Shown: positions 34,096-49,000 of the stretch, piece after piece
Layout of the letters: each line of letters starts with the position of its first letter
Position numbering within the stretch: the stretch's first letter is position 1
DNA from: Dreissena polymorpha
Lineage: Eukaryota; Mollusca; Bivalvia; Myida; Dreissenidae
Length of the DNA: 64,000 nucleotides
Direction: 5' to 3'
Assembly: GCF_020536995.1 (NCBI RefSeq)
Contig: NC_068366.1
Location: 18,995,299 to 19,059,298, forward strand
Made by a program: the position numbers and the translations under genes
Notes under the pieces: generated by a model
The model's database searches: none
Told to the model about the DNA's origin: nothing
Seen by the model: the letters and a program-made list of their open reading frames with translations, nothing else

Positions 34096-37000
34096 CTGAA
34101 CAAAAAAATAAGAAGTATTTTAGTTTTTGTAAGTCGGTCTGTAGTAAGAATTTCCAACAACTTCTGGAAAATATAATGCAATTTTTAAAAAAATCTAGAC
34201 GGACTTTGATGTTTATCCAACTTTTTCTTTATTGACATTTTGTGTATATAATGTCGTGACGTGTACAATTGGATTTTAATGTTCGTCTGTTAAATCGAAA
34301 TGACTGTAGTGTATTTTAACAACTGCATAGACGTGTTCGATGCATGACTATATTGGAATTAAAACAATCAACAGTTTGGTGTTTTATATGTTTGTATCAG
34401 TACTGCTTGTTTGTGCAAGAAGTACAAATACCTAGCAAGTAATGTGTATACATACAATACCTATTAAGTGCGGTAATTGTACATGAAAGTTATACAAATT
34501 TGGTACACATGCATACGCTTCTTTCGTGTTAAAAAGATAAGTTAAAACATCTAATAACATTTTGAATACCTTAAATTGCATCTAGCTCTAGACTCCTGTA
34601 CGACATTGCAAATGGTCTTTAGTCCATCAGTTGTATTAAAGAAAACAAGCATATTATTCAAGATAAAATGCAGACAGATCACAAAAGATTATGGTGGTGG
34701 TTATGGACAGTTAGACTCAATGATAATGATGAGAGTAATGACACGGTATGTACTATTTTGTTGTCGGCGTTGATAAGTACATTATTGATGTTGGTGAATA
34801 ATTGAGACTTTGTATGTGAGGACGTTTGAAGTAATGCTGACGATCGTAGTCAATAGTGAAGTAATTATAAACATAGCGATGTTGGGAATGCTAGTGATCT
34901 CGTGAGTATGATGGGGATAATGACGATGACGATTAGGATTCTTTTTACCTGTTTTACGCTAGCTCTATTTCCTTCGTGCCGTCCATGCCATATATAAACT
35001 TATCTCTTTCACCGTTGTCCCATATAACCTATACATAAATTAATGTATCGCAATTACAAATACGCTTGCAGATAATAAATAACCGGTAACACGTTAAAAT
35101 GTTTTATCTTTATATTAAGAATAAACGCTTAAACGAAACTATTCATTTACATATGCAAACTTTATATGACGAGACGTGGGTCCATAGATAAGGAAGCCCC
35201 GACATTCCAAGTTTGTCTTGCAATTCGTTATATGTTTTATTTGTTTGTGGCTTAATTTGACTTTTGTGTCCTAAATCTGACCTTGACCTTCTACATGTAT
35301 GTACAAGTTTATGCATGGACATTCCGCCTCCTCATGGTGGTCATTATGCAATTGCATGGTGATTAACGAAGGTACATCCCTGTCAATGTGTTGTATGACC
35401 TTTTTGAAATCTGATCTTCAGGTGTGACATTAACTTCGAGGTAGGAAAACGAGTGTTACACGCGACATTTTGTCTAACGATTTTTAACATTTACGCCCAT
35501 CTATTTTAAAATCAATCTATACATCGACAAGCTATGACTGAGGTAGGCATTTTAAAGCTTTTGTTTCTTCAAAATTTTGCCATTGACGTCTAATGTGACC
35601 TTCACCTTTTAGTTAAAGAAGTGTGTGTACCATGCGACACGCCGTCTAATGATGGTTAACATATGTAGCAAGTTTTTGTTAAACACATCAATATATCTCT
35701 AGCTACGAAAGAAATGTTCAAGATTTTTAAGGCTTAATTTAAACTTCGACCCAAAATTTAGACTTTGACCTTTGAGGTTGGTTGATGGGTTTTCCAAACA
35801 GCACATCTCCCATAATTGTTGAGATATTTGGAGAGACGTAAAGACGTACAGTATGACTGCTTTATGCCGCAATTTTATTAAAGGATCATAAAACCATAAA
35901 TGTAATAAGTAATCAAACTGAAATCATACACAATGTAATAATTCATATTCATGTTTTTAAACGACGCTTTCAAATGTATCAACTCAGGAACGTCTGTGCT
36001 TAAAAATATTAAAATGTAAATAAACCTGTGGCAGTTTTTATTCTCATCATTTGCAATGACAATAAGCGACATGGTGAGCTAGTGAGTTGTAGTGTTGGTT
36101 TGTTATTTAATCCAGTTGTTTAATTAAGCTACATACTAAGGCCAATGGCTCGTACATTCTTAGGACAACGCCACAGCTGAGAGGATCGATGGCGTGTATC
36201 TTGTCATCGAAATCTGGACCTTAAACATGCATAATAATTATACACAACATCTTCATAACCAATATTCGGAAGAAATATCTTCACAATCTGTTTCGTATAA
36301 TAATCATGCACTCGAAATGTTTAATTTCAACCCAAATAATTCAAAATCCGCGTACACGCAAGGAAACACTACGTAGATAGCTTTGCAACCAATAAAAAGT
36401 CCGCTAAACTTGGATACCTATATATATTGCAGATTGTGTATTAGCTTTATCTGTGCATGTCTAACGTTTCCTAGCAAAATTTTTGATTGTTTTCACATCG
36501 CTTCTTTGTGTATCCTCGTTTTTTATGACCCCAAATCGAATGATCGGGGGGCATTGTATTTCACAAACACAGCTCTTGTTTCTTTTTCGAAATGCACTAT
36601 CTGTATACTTTATGCGTATTCAAATGTCTATGCTCGTTCATTAAACAGTTTTTGAAACTATTGTTGCGTTGCTGTTTTAATATAAATTTATTTTAAATGA
36701 CAGTTGCTTGACATTTAACCGCTTATTTTTATGGTGTATCATGTTATCGCTCTTAATATGTATAACAATGCCATGATAATAATAATTAAATTCAGTTTTA
36801 ACCGGACGGAAAGACAGATACACGGACATATGTTAAGAGGGCGGGCCTATTAAAGAAGGTGAAATACATTATTATCGATTGCGCTAATCAAAGTCCGTTA
36901 TACTTTTCAAGTACTAACTGGAATATACTTCTCTGATAAGGAAAACTGATGCTGCTACCATGGAGCTATCTTTTGGAGAATAATGTGGTCATTGTAGAAA

Positions 37001-40000
37001 AAATAACTTATAATCACCATGACGACTTCTTTGAAGAACCACAACCGACGTTTATGATGTTTATTTGTATGATAAAATTAGATGTTGTTCGTGTGTTTTT
37101 TCATTTATGTTGATTTGTTTGATTTCAGACTAAAGACAGACATTCAAATATATAGACCATGTATATTTCTTATATGCAAACATGTAGAAGGTCAGCACGA
37201 AAACATGACCTTCTCATCAAGGCTCGTGCGTTTTTTGGTAAATAAACATTTGCATTTATCGGTTTTTAACAATAATCGCATGTTTTCGATGAAGACATAC
37301 CTGGTTTTACTCTACATCCAACCGCCAGAAGTTCGCCAGAATTTACTATTCTAGATTCTTGAACAGTCTGAACTTCACCAGCATCTTTACCGCATCGGTA
37401 TTAAAGTGTGAGGTCATTTAAATCCCATGTAACGAAAACCTGTCCATATATCCACATCAAAAATACAGTTGAATATACACATCAGAAAGAAAAAAGAACA
37501 TTCAATGAAATTCGTCGTAGATCAAAGGCCGTTCATATGGTATATGTTATATGTCATTTGTTAATTATGGTACCTGTCTCATAAATTGTGAAATAGTTAA
37601 TTATCATTTTTGATCTTTTAAGAAAGTGTTTTGTTTTCCAACGCGTTTATATTAGGTTGAACTATGTATGAATGACTAAACTTAACATAAGTTCGAATAA
37701 AACAATTACAATAGGGATATGTTATAGGGTATTAATTTTTTTCTTTCAACGTTTGGACGATATCTTTTGCATTTCGGTAGTGTTGTTATCGAGCATTTGG
37801 TTCGATAACAGTTATTTAAACAGTTAAAAACTACCTAAATGCCCTACAACAGTTCCAGGCCCATTGAGGTCAGATGTTTGTCTGTTGTCAAATTGATGCA
37901 TTCGAACTCGTGTACCAAGCGCTGGAAGGTCTGTGTCGTGGCTGGCTTCAAACAAACATCCACAATCTTCTTCTGCACGCCTTCTTGTGTCTGACCGACA
38001 AAAGTTGATATCCTCCTGGTACATTTTTTTAACTAATCATTAATTATGCATTAAACAGTATTATTTTACCCAATAAACAACTATAATACAGCAATTAAAC
38101 TTAACGTGCAGTTCTCCTCATTACAGTGTTTTGGTTCACAAATAAGTAAATCCATGGTAATTGTTTCAAATATCACAACAAAGCAAATAGTGTTTTGTAT
38201 TATTTTTGTGGATAACGGAATTATCATAGTCGTCATTTACAGTATTTTCTCAAACGAATATTTTTATGACACATGTTTCGCAGCTAGGTCTTGCTATACA
38301 GCATATTGTCATGTATTATGTATAACCAAACAAGCAATATTTAAAAAAAGGAACATGCACTTGGTATTTACCTTATCCTCTGCCGAAAGGCTTGTTAATC
38401 TATTGACTGCCATATTGCAGCCTTGTGACGTCAACAGTGACTGTAATATAAAAACAACAACCTCTCATGCCTGTTTTATGTAAACGAGTTTCGATCCAAA
38501 GAACCAAGGACGGAATTATTAAGACGAGTATTCAAAATGTGTTAATAACACTTGTGGAGCGAATACAGTGTCTGAATCATTCTTAATTTTTATATTGATA
38601 ATGTTTTATATCTTCACGTTTTTTTTGTGCTTTAAGAAGCTATTTAAATGTTAAAAAGCTTCTTTGAAGTTAATTATAAGGCAGATATAAGATACGCCAA
38701 AATGCAAAATTATTAGGACATTTCATGTTTTGTTCGTAACTTAAAGTGGAACTTGATGTATGTTCTTCAAAAAAAATATTTAACTAAAAGTTTGCTTTCA
38801 TTGTTAAGTGCGACCTCAAGAAGAAAGTTATATGAGACATTACGATGCAGTTTCGTTTGAAACTAATAAAATGTCATTTAGCTACCAAAATAATCGGAAA
38901 AAAGCATACTCTTATCGTTTTTTCAAGCATCACGAGTTACATTTGTAGGATTATCGTTTTATTTGCTCATTTAAAAAAGAAATAAGAAGAGTAGATATTA
39001 TACCCGCGGCAAAACTAGCTAATATATATAGCCTCACGATACGTAAGGGTACAACAGTACCTCGAAATATCCATGCTTAGCAAGTCTTCGCCCATCTTTG
39101 AAAGTGTAGATTTTAGATGCAATTATTGCAGACGTGTTTTCTATAAAAGACTAAAAAACGACATTAATGCAAATATATAAAGGATTTAATCTTATAGATT
39201 ACCAAAATACATTGTATGAATGGAAATGCACAAACTCAGTAACTGGCAAACATATGCATTAGTAGGTTGTTTCGTGATTATTTAGAAACGACTACATAAT
39301 TCTTGTGGTTCAGTCAGTGCAATTAAACAGAAATAAGTATAAAAAGCTTCTACACCGGACAACACATTGCCAAATTAATACATTGTAAGTGGTTAACATT
39401 ATTTAAAATATTGCACGCTTAGGGTTTATATTGACTTTTAACAGTATTGTATATTATATGAACAATAACAAACGGCAAACAGACCGGACGTCTGAAAATA
39501 GCATTAATTGAAATACTGTTTATTAGAATCTTTGCGATCTCTTTCAATACCATCATCATATACACAGTACAGCAATAAAAAGCTGGTAATTATAATAGAT
39601 TAATGTTATTGTTTTAATTGTATTGTTTGCATTTATTTGGACACTCTTCGTTTCAGAATTGTAAGCCTGGTGTTTAATTACCCTTTTTAATCTTATGGTT
39701 GAATCAATGCACCTCTAATACGTTCAATTGACTTGTTCATGAAAAATAAAACACACTTCATGTAGCACGCACACCTTTGATAACTTTAATTACCGGTATA
39801 AAAAAAAATATGTTTCATTATTGTTGTGTTTTATATTAAATTTTAGTGAAGTTCTTATAATGCTTATTTATTGTTTGTTATGTTAATTCACGGTTATAAG
39901 TATTCAGACCACATTTATTCTGATGCTTATAACTGACTAGTATTTTTATATAAAGGATGAGTTTTTTTTATTATAACTTACACTGTTAGAAACTGATGGT

Positions 40001-43000
40001 GTATACACCCTCAGTGCATGTTATTTCATACCATAAGCGAAGCTCTCGTATGTTATGAAATTACTAAGGGTGTATATTTCATACCAGACATTCCCAAAAA
40101 TGCCGGACATCCGGACCTGACCGACGTTTGGACCAATTAAAAATACTATATTGCCAGTCGGAAAGTCCGCAAATAATTCAAGAGATTAAGTGTATTTATT
40201 TCAAAGAATGAAAACTTGAAAATAAGCGAGAGCTATTATGAACTATGAGAAGGAATTAAATACGTCATTTTTTTTTTGGTTAATATTCATGAAATGTTAC
40301 TGCGTACGGCACTGAACACTTCATCCTTTGCGAGTAAAGCTGTCTTTTACAGTAAACGAAAACACGGTCTGCAACTCAGATTGTTGCAATTTGGGTATTA
40401 ACAGTTCATTCTGGATCAAATTTCGCTTCATAGTTCTTTTTTAATTGATTTATATATCTTTGTAAACAGTTTGTTGACATTTGAAGTTTAATTTTTAGTT
40501 GTCATATAATTTTGCGACCTGAAAACATTTGTCATTGCAATTTGCTTAATTCCGATAATTGCTTTGTGCTTAAAAACTTAGTCTTTTAAATGATGTAATT
40601 GATATCCCAAACATGTTCTGTTGTTTTAGGTACTTCTTTGATTCCTAGCAAGACTAAATGTGATTTTTTTTGTAAAAATAGTTTATTTAAATTCTTCACT
40701 GTCACAAATAACTATCCGTATCTGAAAACACTTGTTTTAAGAGAAATTGGCTACCAGTATACAATTTTTGAATTTCCAATTTAGAAATTGTATTGTTTTT
40801 AACATTTTGGTTTAAATATTTTTCTTGAGAATACTGTGAGTGTGTTGTTGTTTTGTTTGTTTTCATTGTTCAGTGTTGTGTTGTTTATTATGCCCCCCTT
40901 CGAAGAAGAGGGGGTATATTGTTTTGCTCATGTCGGTCCGTCGGTCGGTCCGTCCGTCCGTCCGTCCACCAGATGGTTTCCGGATGATAACTCAAGAACG
41001 CTTGGGCCTAGGATCATGAAACTTCATAGGTAGATTGATCATGACTGGCAGATTACCCCTATTGATTTTCAGGTCACTAGGGCAAAGGTCAATGTCACAG
41101 TGACTCGAAATAGTAAAATGGTTTCCGGATGATAACTCAAGAACGCTTAGGCCTAGGATCATCAAACTACATAGGTAGATTGATCATTACTGGCAAATGA
41201 TCTCTATTGATTTTCAGGTCACTAGATCAAAGGTCAAGGTCACAGTTACTCGAAATAGTAAAATGGTTACCGGATGATAACTCAAGAACGCTTAGGCCTA
41301 GGATCATGAAACTTCATAGGTAGATTGATCATTACTGGCAGATGTTCTCTATTGATTTTCATGTCACTAGGTCAAAGGTCAAGGTCACAGTGACTCGAAA
41401 TAGTAAAATGGTTTCCGGATGATTACTCAAGAATGCTTAGGCCTAGGATCATGAAACATCATAGGTAGATTGATCATGACTGGCAGATGACCTCTATTGA
41501 TTTTCAGGTCACTAGGTCAAAGGTCAAGGTCACAGGGACTCAAAAAAGTAAAATGGTTTCCGGATGATAACTCAAGAATGCTTACGCCTAGGATCATGAA
41601 ACTTCATAGGTACATTGATCATGACTGGCAGATGACTCCTATTGATTTTCAGGGCACTAGGTCAAAGGTCAAGGTCACAATGACTCGAAACAATTAAATG
41701 GTTTCCGGATGATAACTCAAGAATGCTTATTCCAAGGATCATGAAATTTCACCGGAACATTGATCATGACTGTCAGATGACCCCTATTGATTTTCTGGTC
41801 ACTAGGTCAAAGGTCAAGGTCACAGTGACTCTAAACAGTAAAATGGTTTGCGGATGATAACTCAAAAACGCTTACGTCTAGGATCATGAAACTTCATAGG
41901 AACATTAATCATGACTGGCTGATGACCCCTATTGATTTTCAGGTCACTAGGAAAAAGGTCAGTAAAATGATTTCCGGATGATAACTCAAGAATGCTTACG
42001 CCTAGGATCATAAAACTTCCTAGGTACATTGATAATGACTGGCAGATGACCCCTATTGATTTTCAGGTCACTAGGTCAAAGGTCAAGGTCTCAGTGACTC
42101 GAAATAGTAAAATAGTTTCCGGATGATAATTCAAGAATGCTTACGCCTAGGAACATGAAACTTCATAGGTACATTGATCATGACTGGCAGATGACCCCTA
42201 TTACTGTTCAGGTCACTAGGTCAAAGGTCAAGGTCACAGTGACTCAAAACAGTAAAATGGTTTCCTGATGATAACTCAATAATAATTAGGCCTAGGATCA
42301 TGAAACTTCATAGGTACATTGATCATTACTGGCAGATGACCCCTATTGATTTTCAGTTCACTAGATCAAAGGTCAAGGTAACAGTTACAAAAACTGTATT
42401 CACACAATGGCTGCCACTACATTTGACAGCCCATATGGGGGGCATGCATGTTTTACAAACTGCCCTTGTTTTTTATTTAATTTTTTCAATTATCATTACG
42501 TCAATAAATTTGAGTTGTTTACATTATGTTTTGGTTCTATGAATCCCAGTCCGGTCCTGCAAGTTTTTTTAGTCCACAGGACCGAATGTCCCGTGGACTT
42601 TAAATAATTTTTGGAATGTCTGCATACACCATCACTCACTTACTAAGGTTCGATTGTTAATTGTCGGCTCGGGTACTACTTACATGTACCCCGGGTAATC
42701 TAAAGTCTAATTACAAGTACCCTGGGTACGGTTAATATACTTAAACGTACCCGGTGCTATTAGACTGTACCCGAGATGTATATTCGCTCAAAATCTGATG
42801 TCGTTAAACGCGCTGCTGATTACCGTAAAACGATATTGTTTACCTTAAACAAACTTCTCTATAAAAAAATCTGCATCAACATGCTTTTTGAGTATGAGTT
42901 TCGATAATATAAAGGCCATTTAACAGAAAATTGACATAAATGTGAACATAATTAACTTTAACAAAATAGCCGACAACAACTGATTTAGCGTTAAAATTCC

Positions 43001-46000
43001 CGGGTACGTTTTAGTATATTTACCGTACCCAGGGTACTAGTAAGTATACTTAAGAGTACCTGTGGTACATGTAAGTAGTTCCCGAGCTGACAATGACTAA
43101 TCGAGCCTTACTAACTGTATAATGATTATATCTCACCGACTACCTTTACCATGTTGTGTTTATCAACCTGAAATTTATGTAAAATCCGGCTTTCTTGACT
43201 TTTATTTTTCATTCTTTTGATTACGCAATTTATTGACGTATCTCGTGGGAAATTATTTGACTCTTTGGATTTTAATGACGACAAGCTGGAAGTGTCATTT
43301 TATTTTACAAACGAATCTAAAATGTATTTTAGTATTGTGTGTTTGTCATGCATAATTCAGTGTTTTCCAGAAAAAATTGAGTAGCCAGTTATATGGCCGG
43401 CAACTATGCAGTAAAACAAAAGCTTTGTGACATTTTACTAGATATATTTGGGAAAAGTAGCCGGTATCTAGAGTAAATGTAAACGGCGAAATCGCCGGCT
43501 GCCGGTACTTACAGAGAACACTGATTATGGTAAACTAAATAAAATAACTTGCTTCGACAGGATTATGGCTTTGTTAACTCGTTTTTTGGGTCATAAGCAT
43601 TGAATACAAATGTTATTAAAACAATAGTGTGGTTTAAAATTGATTTTGAGAATGGGATGGAAACAAAAAATGAAAGGGCATACAGGGATGAAAATTAGTG
43701 GTTTCCCGTGAGCCCGGGGCAAGTAGATTTTGGCCTGAGCAACTCAATTGCAACTTTTTCCAAATTTAAAACAATTCAGTGCAATAAAAATTGAATAACA
43801 ATTGACCACCATGGATCAATACTAGTTAAATAACATTTATTATTTAGGAATAGGAAATGATTCAATTCAGGCCCATAATAATACATCATGCATTGAACAT
43901 GTGATATGTCAGCAATTTTATTTAATTATCTATTATTTTATTAAAAGAATGGAAAATATACACATACACATATTTCTGGGCTCGTTATTCTTTATCTGGG
44001 CAACCAAAATACCAAAGAAAGTAAAAAGTGAGTTTCAATCCCTGGCATATTATTGTAACTTTATTGTTATAAGTATTGCATAAGGTTGTGATTGAGATAA
44101 GCTTGTTGTTTATAGTATATTTACTTTTTAGCTCGACTATTATATATGAAATATATATAGTAAAGCTATCCTACTCACCCCGGCGTCGGCATTCCCGTTC
44201 CCGTGTGCGTGAGCGTTGGAATGTTAAAGTTTGCGTACTACCTAAATTATTTCCTATGTCCCTTGACATATTGCTTTTATATTTTGCATACTGCTTTACC
44301 AACATGACCCAAACCTATAAACAAGAGCAGACAACTGTATCAAGCATTTTGTAAGAATTATGGCCCTTTTTTCACTTAGAATATGCATATTATTGATAAA
44401 TCTATGTTAAAGTTTGCGTACCACCTACAATATTGTCTCTGTCCCTTGACATATTGCTTTTATATTTTGCATACTTCTTTACCAACATGATCCCAACCTA
44501 TAAACAAGAGCAGACAACTGTATCAAGCATTTTGACAGAATTATGGCCCTTTTTATACTTAGATAATTGAACATTTGTTTAAGTTTTGTGTTTGGGTCCA
44601 TTTACTCCTAAAGTATCATAGCTATTGCTTTCAGACTTGGAAAACTTGCTAACTATCATAAGGGGACTGTACAGGGCAAGTTGCATAACGCTGGTTGGCT
44701 TTTTAACGGAATTATGGCCCTTTTTTGTCTTAGTAACTTTGAATATTTTATTACATTTTTGTTTAGATCCACTTTACTTCTAAAGTATCAAGGCTATTGC
44801 TTTCAAACTTCAAATACTTTCTTACTATCATGATGGTACTGTACCTGGCAAGTTGAATTTGACCTTGACCATTGAATGACCTTGACTCTCAAGGTAAATA
44901 AATGAATTTTGCTTAAATTGCCATAACTTCTTTATTTATGATCACATTTGATTCATACTTTGACAAAACAACACTTACCTGACATACCAAAATGGACTCC
45001 ACCCAAACCATCCCCCACGCCCCACTCCAGAATCCCCCCCCCCCAAATTTATTTTTGAAAGATGATCTATTAAATGACCACACACCCACATTATACCCCC
45101 TCTCCATGATGGTTTACATTATACTGTCAAGCACTCGAATTGTCGAGCGCGCAGTCCTCTGACAGCTCTTGTTATGTCCCCCAGTCTATACTCGGGGACA
45201 TATTGTTTTTGCCCTGTCTGTTTGTTGGTTTGCTTGTTTGTTGGTTTGCGTCAAACTTAGCATGTGTATCTCATGGAGCTGCACATTTTGAGTGGTGAAA
45301 GGTCAAGGTCATCATTCAAGGTCAAACGTCAAATATATGGGGGACATATTGTTTCACAAACACATCTTGTTTATGACTCCTATAAAAGCTGAAATAGTGT
45401 CAACAATCTTAATGTACAGCACCGTTTCATTTGCAATCAATATTAAAATAATTCCAATTGTGTGCTACATTTAATAATAATGCTTTTTGAAACAAAAATG
45501 ATTTGTTGCCCACATTTATTTATGATTTTATTAATTAAACGCTTATATTGTGATGCTCTCGTGAACCTTTTATAATCGATTGTAGAATAAATTGAATACA
45601 ATGTTAATGTCCGTCAGTGTTATACTAATTCCTAATCGGATTTCATTGATATTTTGATAACTTTTAATCTGATACCTGGGTCGAGTTCAAAAATGGTTCC
45701 GTCCGCTTAAAACCATGGCCGTCAGGGGCAGGGCAGTTTTCCTTACATGGCTATAGTAAAATCTTTTTACAACTCTAGAAATCACCTTTACTGTCCATCC
45801 TTCAAGAAACTTGGTCAGGTCATTTGTTCTAACGATACATTGTATCTCGGCTGATTTGTTTCGGTTCCTTGAAAAACATTGCTGCCAGGTGGGGGGCATT
45901 TTTCGTATACGGGTATATTGAAAAGTTCTTACGGCACTTATTAACACATTTATTCACAAATCTTCATGAAATTTGGTCAGAACTTTTGTATCAATTAAAT

Positions 46001-49000
46001 CTCAGCCAAGTTTGAAACTGGGTCATCTGAGCTGAAAAAAATTGGTCAATATATTAAATATAAAAAAACATGTTTATACATGTACCACAGGAGTCACTTT
46101 GTTTGTCTAATCTTCATGAACATCGGTATGAATATTTAACTTCAAAACTAACATTGGGCATATAAATTAAGCATTAATGTTTCATAAAGTACTTTCATTT
46201 TTTAGCTCGGCTGTTTTCTGAGAAAACCCTAGGTATTGTCATAGCCAACTCGTCGTGTCGTGTCGTGTTTTTCTGCCGCCCGGCGTCCGTCATGCTAAAA
46301 CCTTAACATTGGCTTTAAAATCAAAGTACTTCCACCTACAGCTTTGAAACTTCATATGTAGATGCACCTTGATGAGTTATACACGCCACACCTATTTTTG
46401 GGTCACTAGGTCAAAGGTTCAGGTCACTGTGACCTCTTAAAAAAATAATTCTTACAAGCTTCATTATTCAAAACTGCACCCGCAGCCGAGCGTCGGCATT
46501 CGTTATGCGGTGCTCTTGTTGTGATAATAGTTAAGTTCCTTAGAGTCTCAGGTGAGCGCCTTTGGGCCCATGGTCCTCTTGTTGGGATACTAACGCTGAA
46601 TGAATCAAGGTCCCCCCCGGATACTACTTCCACGTACCCAGTACTTTGAAGTATACTTCACCGTACACCGATTTTCAAATGATACTTTTGGGTACCCCGG
46701 TATACTTACAGGTACCCCATCTTTCCTAATAAAAAAAATCGTACCCAAAATAGTTTGTACCAAATTTTTGTTCGTAACCAATTGTTTTAGTACCCATTTT
46801 TTTGGAACCAAAATTTTCGTACCCAATTTTGTTTTCGTCCCCACATGTTTGGCATAAATTGTTCGTACCCAAATTTTCGTACCCACATTTATTTTCGTAC
46901 ATATATTTTTCTTACCAAAATTTTTTTGGTACCCAAATTTTTTTTCCAACCCAAATTTTTTTTTGGCATAATTTTTTCGAACCCAAAATTTTCGTACCCA
47001 CATTTTTTTCGTATCCAAAATTTTCGTACCCACATTTTTTGGTCGTACCCAAATTTTCATTCCCACATTTTTCTTACCCAAAATGTTCGTACCCACTTTT
47101 TTTAGTCCCCACTCATTCCATCCAACGAAACCCTTAAGGTGTCGCAAATCTAGTCAAGGATCTAATCTTATAGATACAGTTATATGTTATACTAACTTTA
47201 GAAATTATCGTTTTTATATGTATGGCATGTAAAGATGGTTTCAAAGAAAATTTACTCGACATACGTGTCAGTAGATGTTTATCTATCTTTAACTCGGTTA
47301 AATAGAAATATGCTGTGCAAATAAAATGATGTGTACATCAGTTACAAAGTATTTCTTTAATTTACCTTGTTATAATCACCAACGCCTATGAAAAAAATGA
47401 GATTATTTGCTCTGTCGATCTCTCGAACTGCTGTTGCCACATCTGACAGAATCTGTAACAGAAAGTCTTAATTTATTAGTCTACTGATACAAATAGTATG
47501 TTTTCGAAACACTATGCTTAAGAATCAGACAAGTCTACTTGTTAGCAATTCTGATTATATTCCTTAATCATGAACATGCGACACAGATATACACAAAATA
47601 GAAGTTTTATTTACTAAGTTTAAATTCGTGAATCGGCATTGATACTCATTCATCTGAATAGCCAAAACGGTTACCTCTTCCATATGACTCTCATCCTGAA
47701 CATCTGGTCCGGCAAGTAGTCTGGTTTCCGTCGGACGACCATCAGTAATGACAATGAGTGTTGGTGTCAAAATAAGTCCGTGAAAACTTGGAGCTTGTAA
47801 TGAGAATGATAATTTCTTTTTTTTAAAGATAATAATGCTAATGTATATTTTTAACTATTACTTTTAAACATAAACGATATAAAACGTTATGTGTAACCAT
47901 TTTGATGCAATATTTTATATGACATTTTCTGACATACAAGTATGCTTATTTTATATTAATATCTGAACTACTGCGCATTAAAGATAAACGGACTCGGTTT
48001 TTCGAGTACCAAAGACTTTCGATCCATCCCTTTCCAAAGCGGCGAAAAATGTTATAAACACAATTAAAAAATTATTTCGTTATTGTTTCGTTAATGTTTG
48101 TGTTCAAAAAGTCATAACAAATTCGAAATAACACAAAACAAATATATGTAGTAAAACGCACATATTTTGGAATACTGAGCGAATGTATAACGATTCGTTT
48201 GTTATCGATTACAAGTAAAAGAATAAACGAATGGATTTTTCCAGTTTTAATTTGTAAAATATGATACAAACAGCAATCAAATCGTATAATAGCATTCCTT
48301 GTCGTATCGTACCGTCTTATGTCACTTTCGCGAAAAATACGCATTACAGGCGAAAAGCAAATAAATTGTACAACGTGGTCAATTATATCTCAGTAAACAA
48401 TTTTGTTATTGTATACTATACCATTACATTCCGATTCAAACAAAGTAATTAAAAAACGAATGAATAAAAACAAAGTGTAAGATATAGCAATTATTACCGT
48501 TTTCATTTGCACTTGTCGTACATGCATGGCTCATCATTAAACCACCGTAAAGAGGGCTTGGTCCGCCTAACGCTATGCGTTCTGTAACAACACTTTGAAA
48601 CATGTTATACCAATTTAGAGAGACGGTGTTAATAATTATCATGGTTAAATGTGTATGCTCGTGTTAAGCGTTATGGTATACGTATTTGTATTTACAATAT
48701 TTGACACTTGAACATTGGTGTAGTTGATGTTGTTGATAATTTTAATTTATATCAAACTATTTTCAATAAGGTTTAGGATACCATGATAACACAATTTTTT
48801 TTTACATTCTTGTTATCCATTTGATAAAACTTGAACCGTTTGTTTTGAATCTAATATATGTGTTAACATAATTTATGTTCATTCAATGGGCAGCATTATT
48901 AATTGATCAATTCTAGAACGTTATTTTGCTGAAATTACGTATTTCAACATGAACTCATGTAACGCCAGTTAATACCACTATAAGACTAATAATATTATTA

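Noticed and set aside
38106-38483. 125-codon plus-strand frame
   Set aside because: It overlaps the better supported minus-strand exon 38440-38372 and shows no domain.
40836-42607. Several plus-strand frames (SQGLKK, MKLHRYIDH types)
   Set aside because: They are read through the 146-bp minisatellite and repeat with its unit.
46605-47147. 180-codon minus-strand open frame
   Set aside because: It is only the translation of a GTACCC tandem array; the residues repeat with the DNA and no domain exists.
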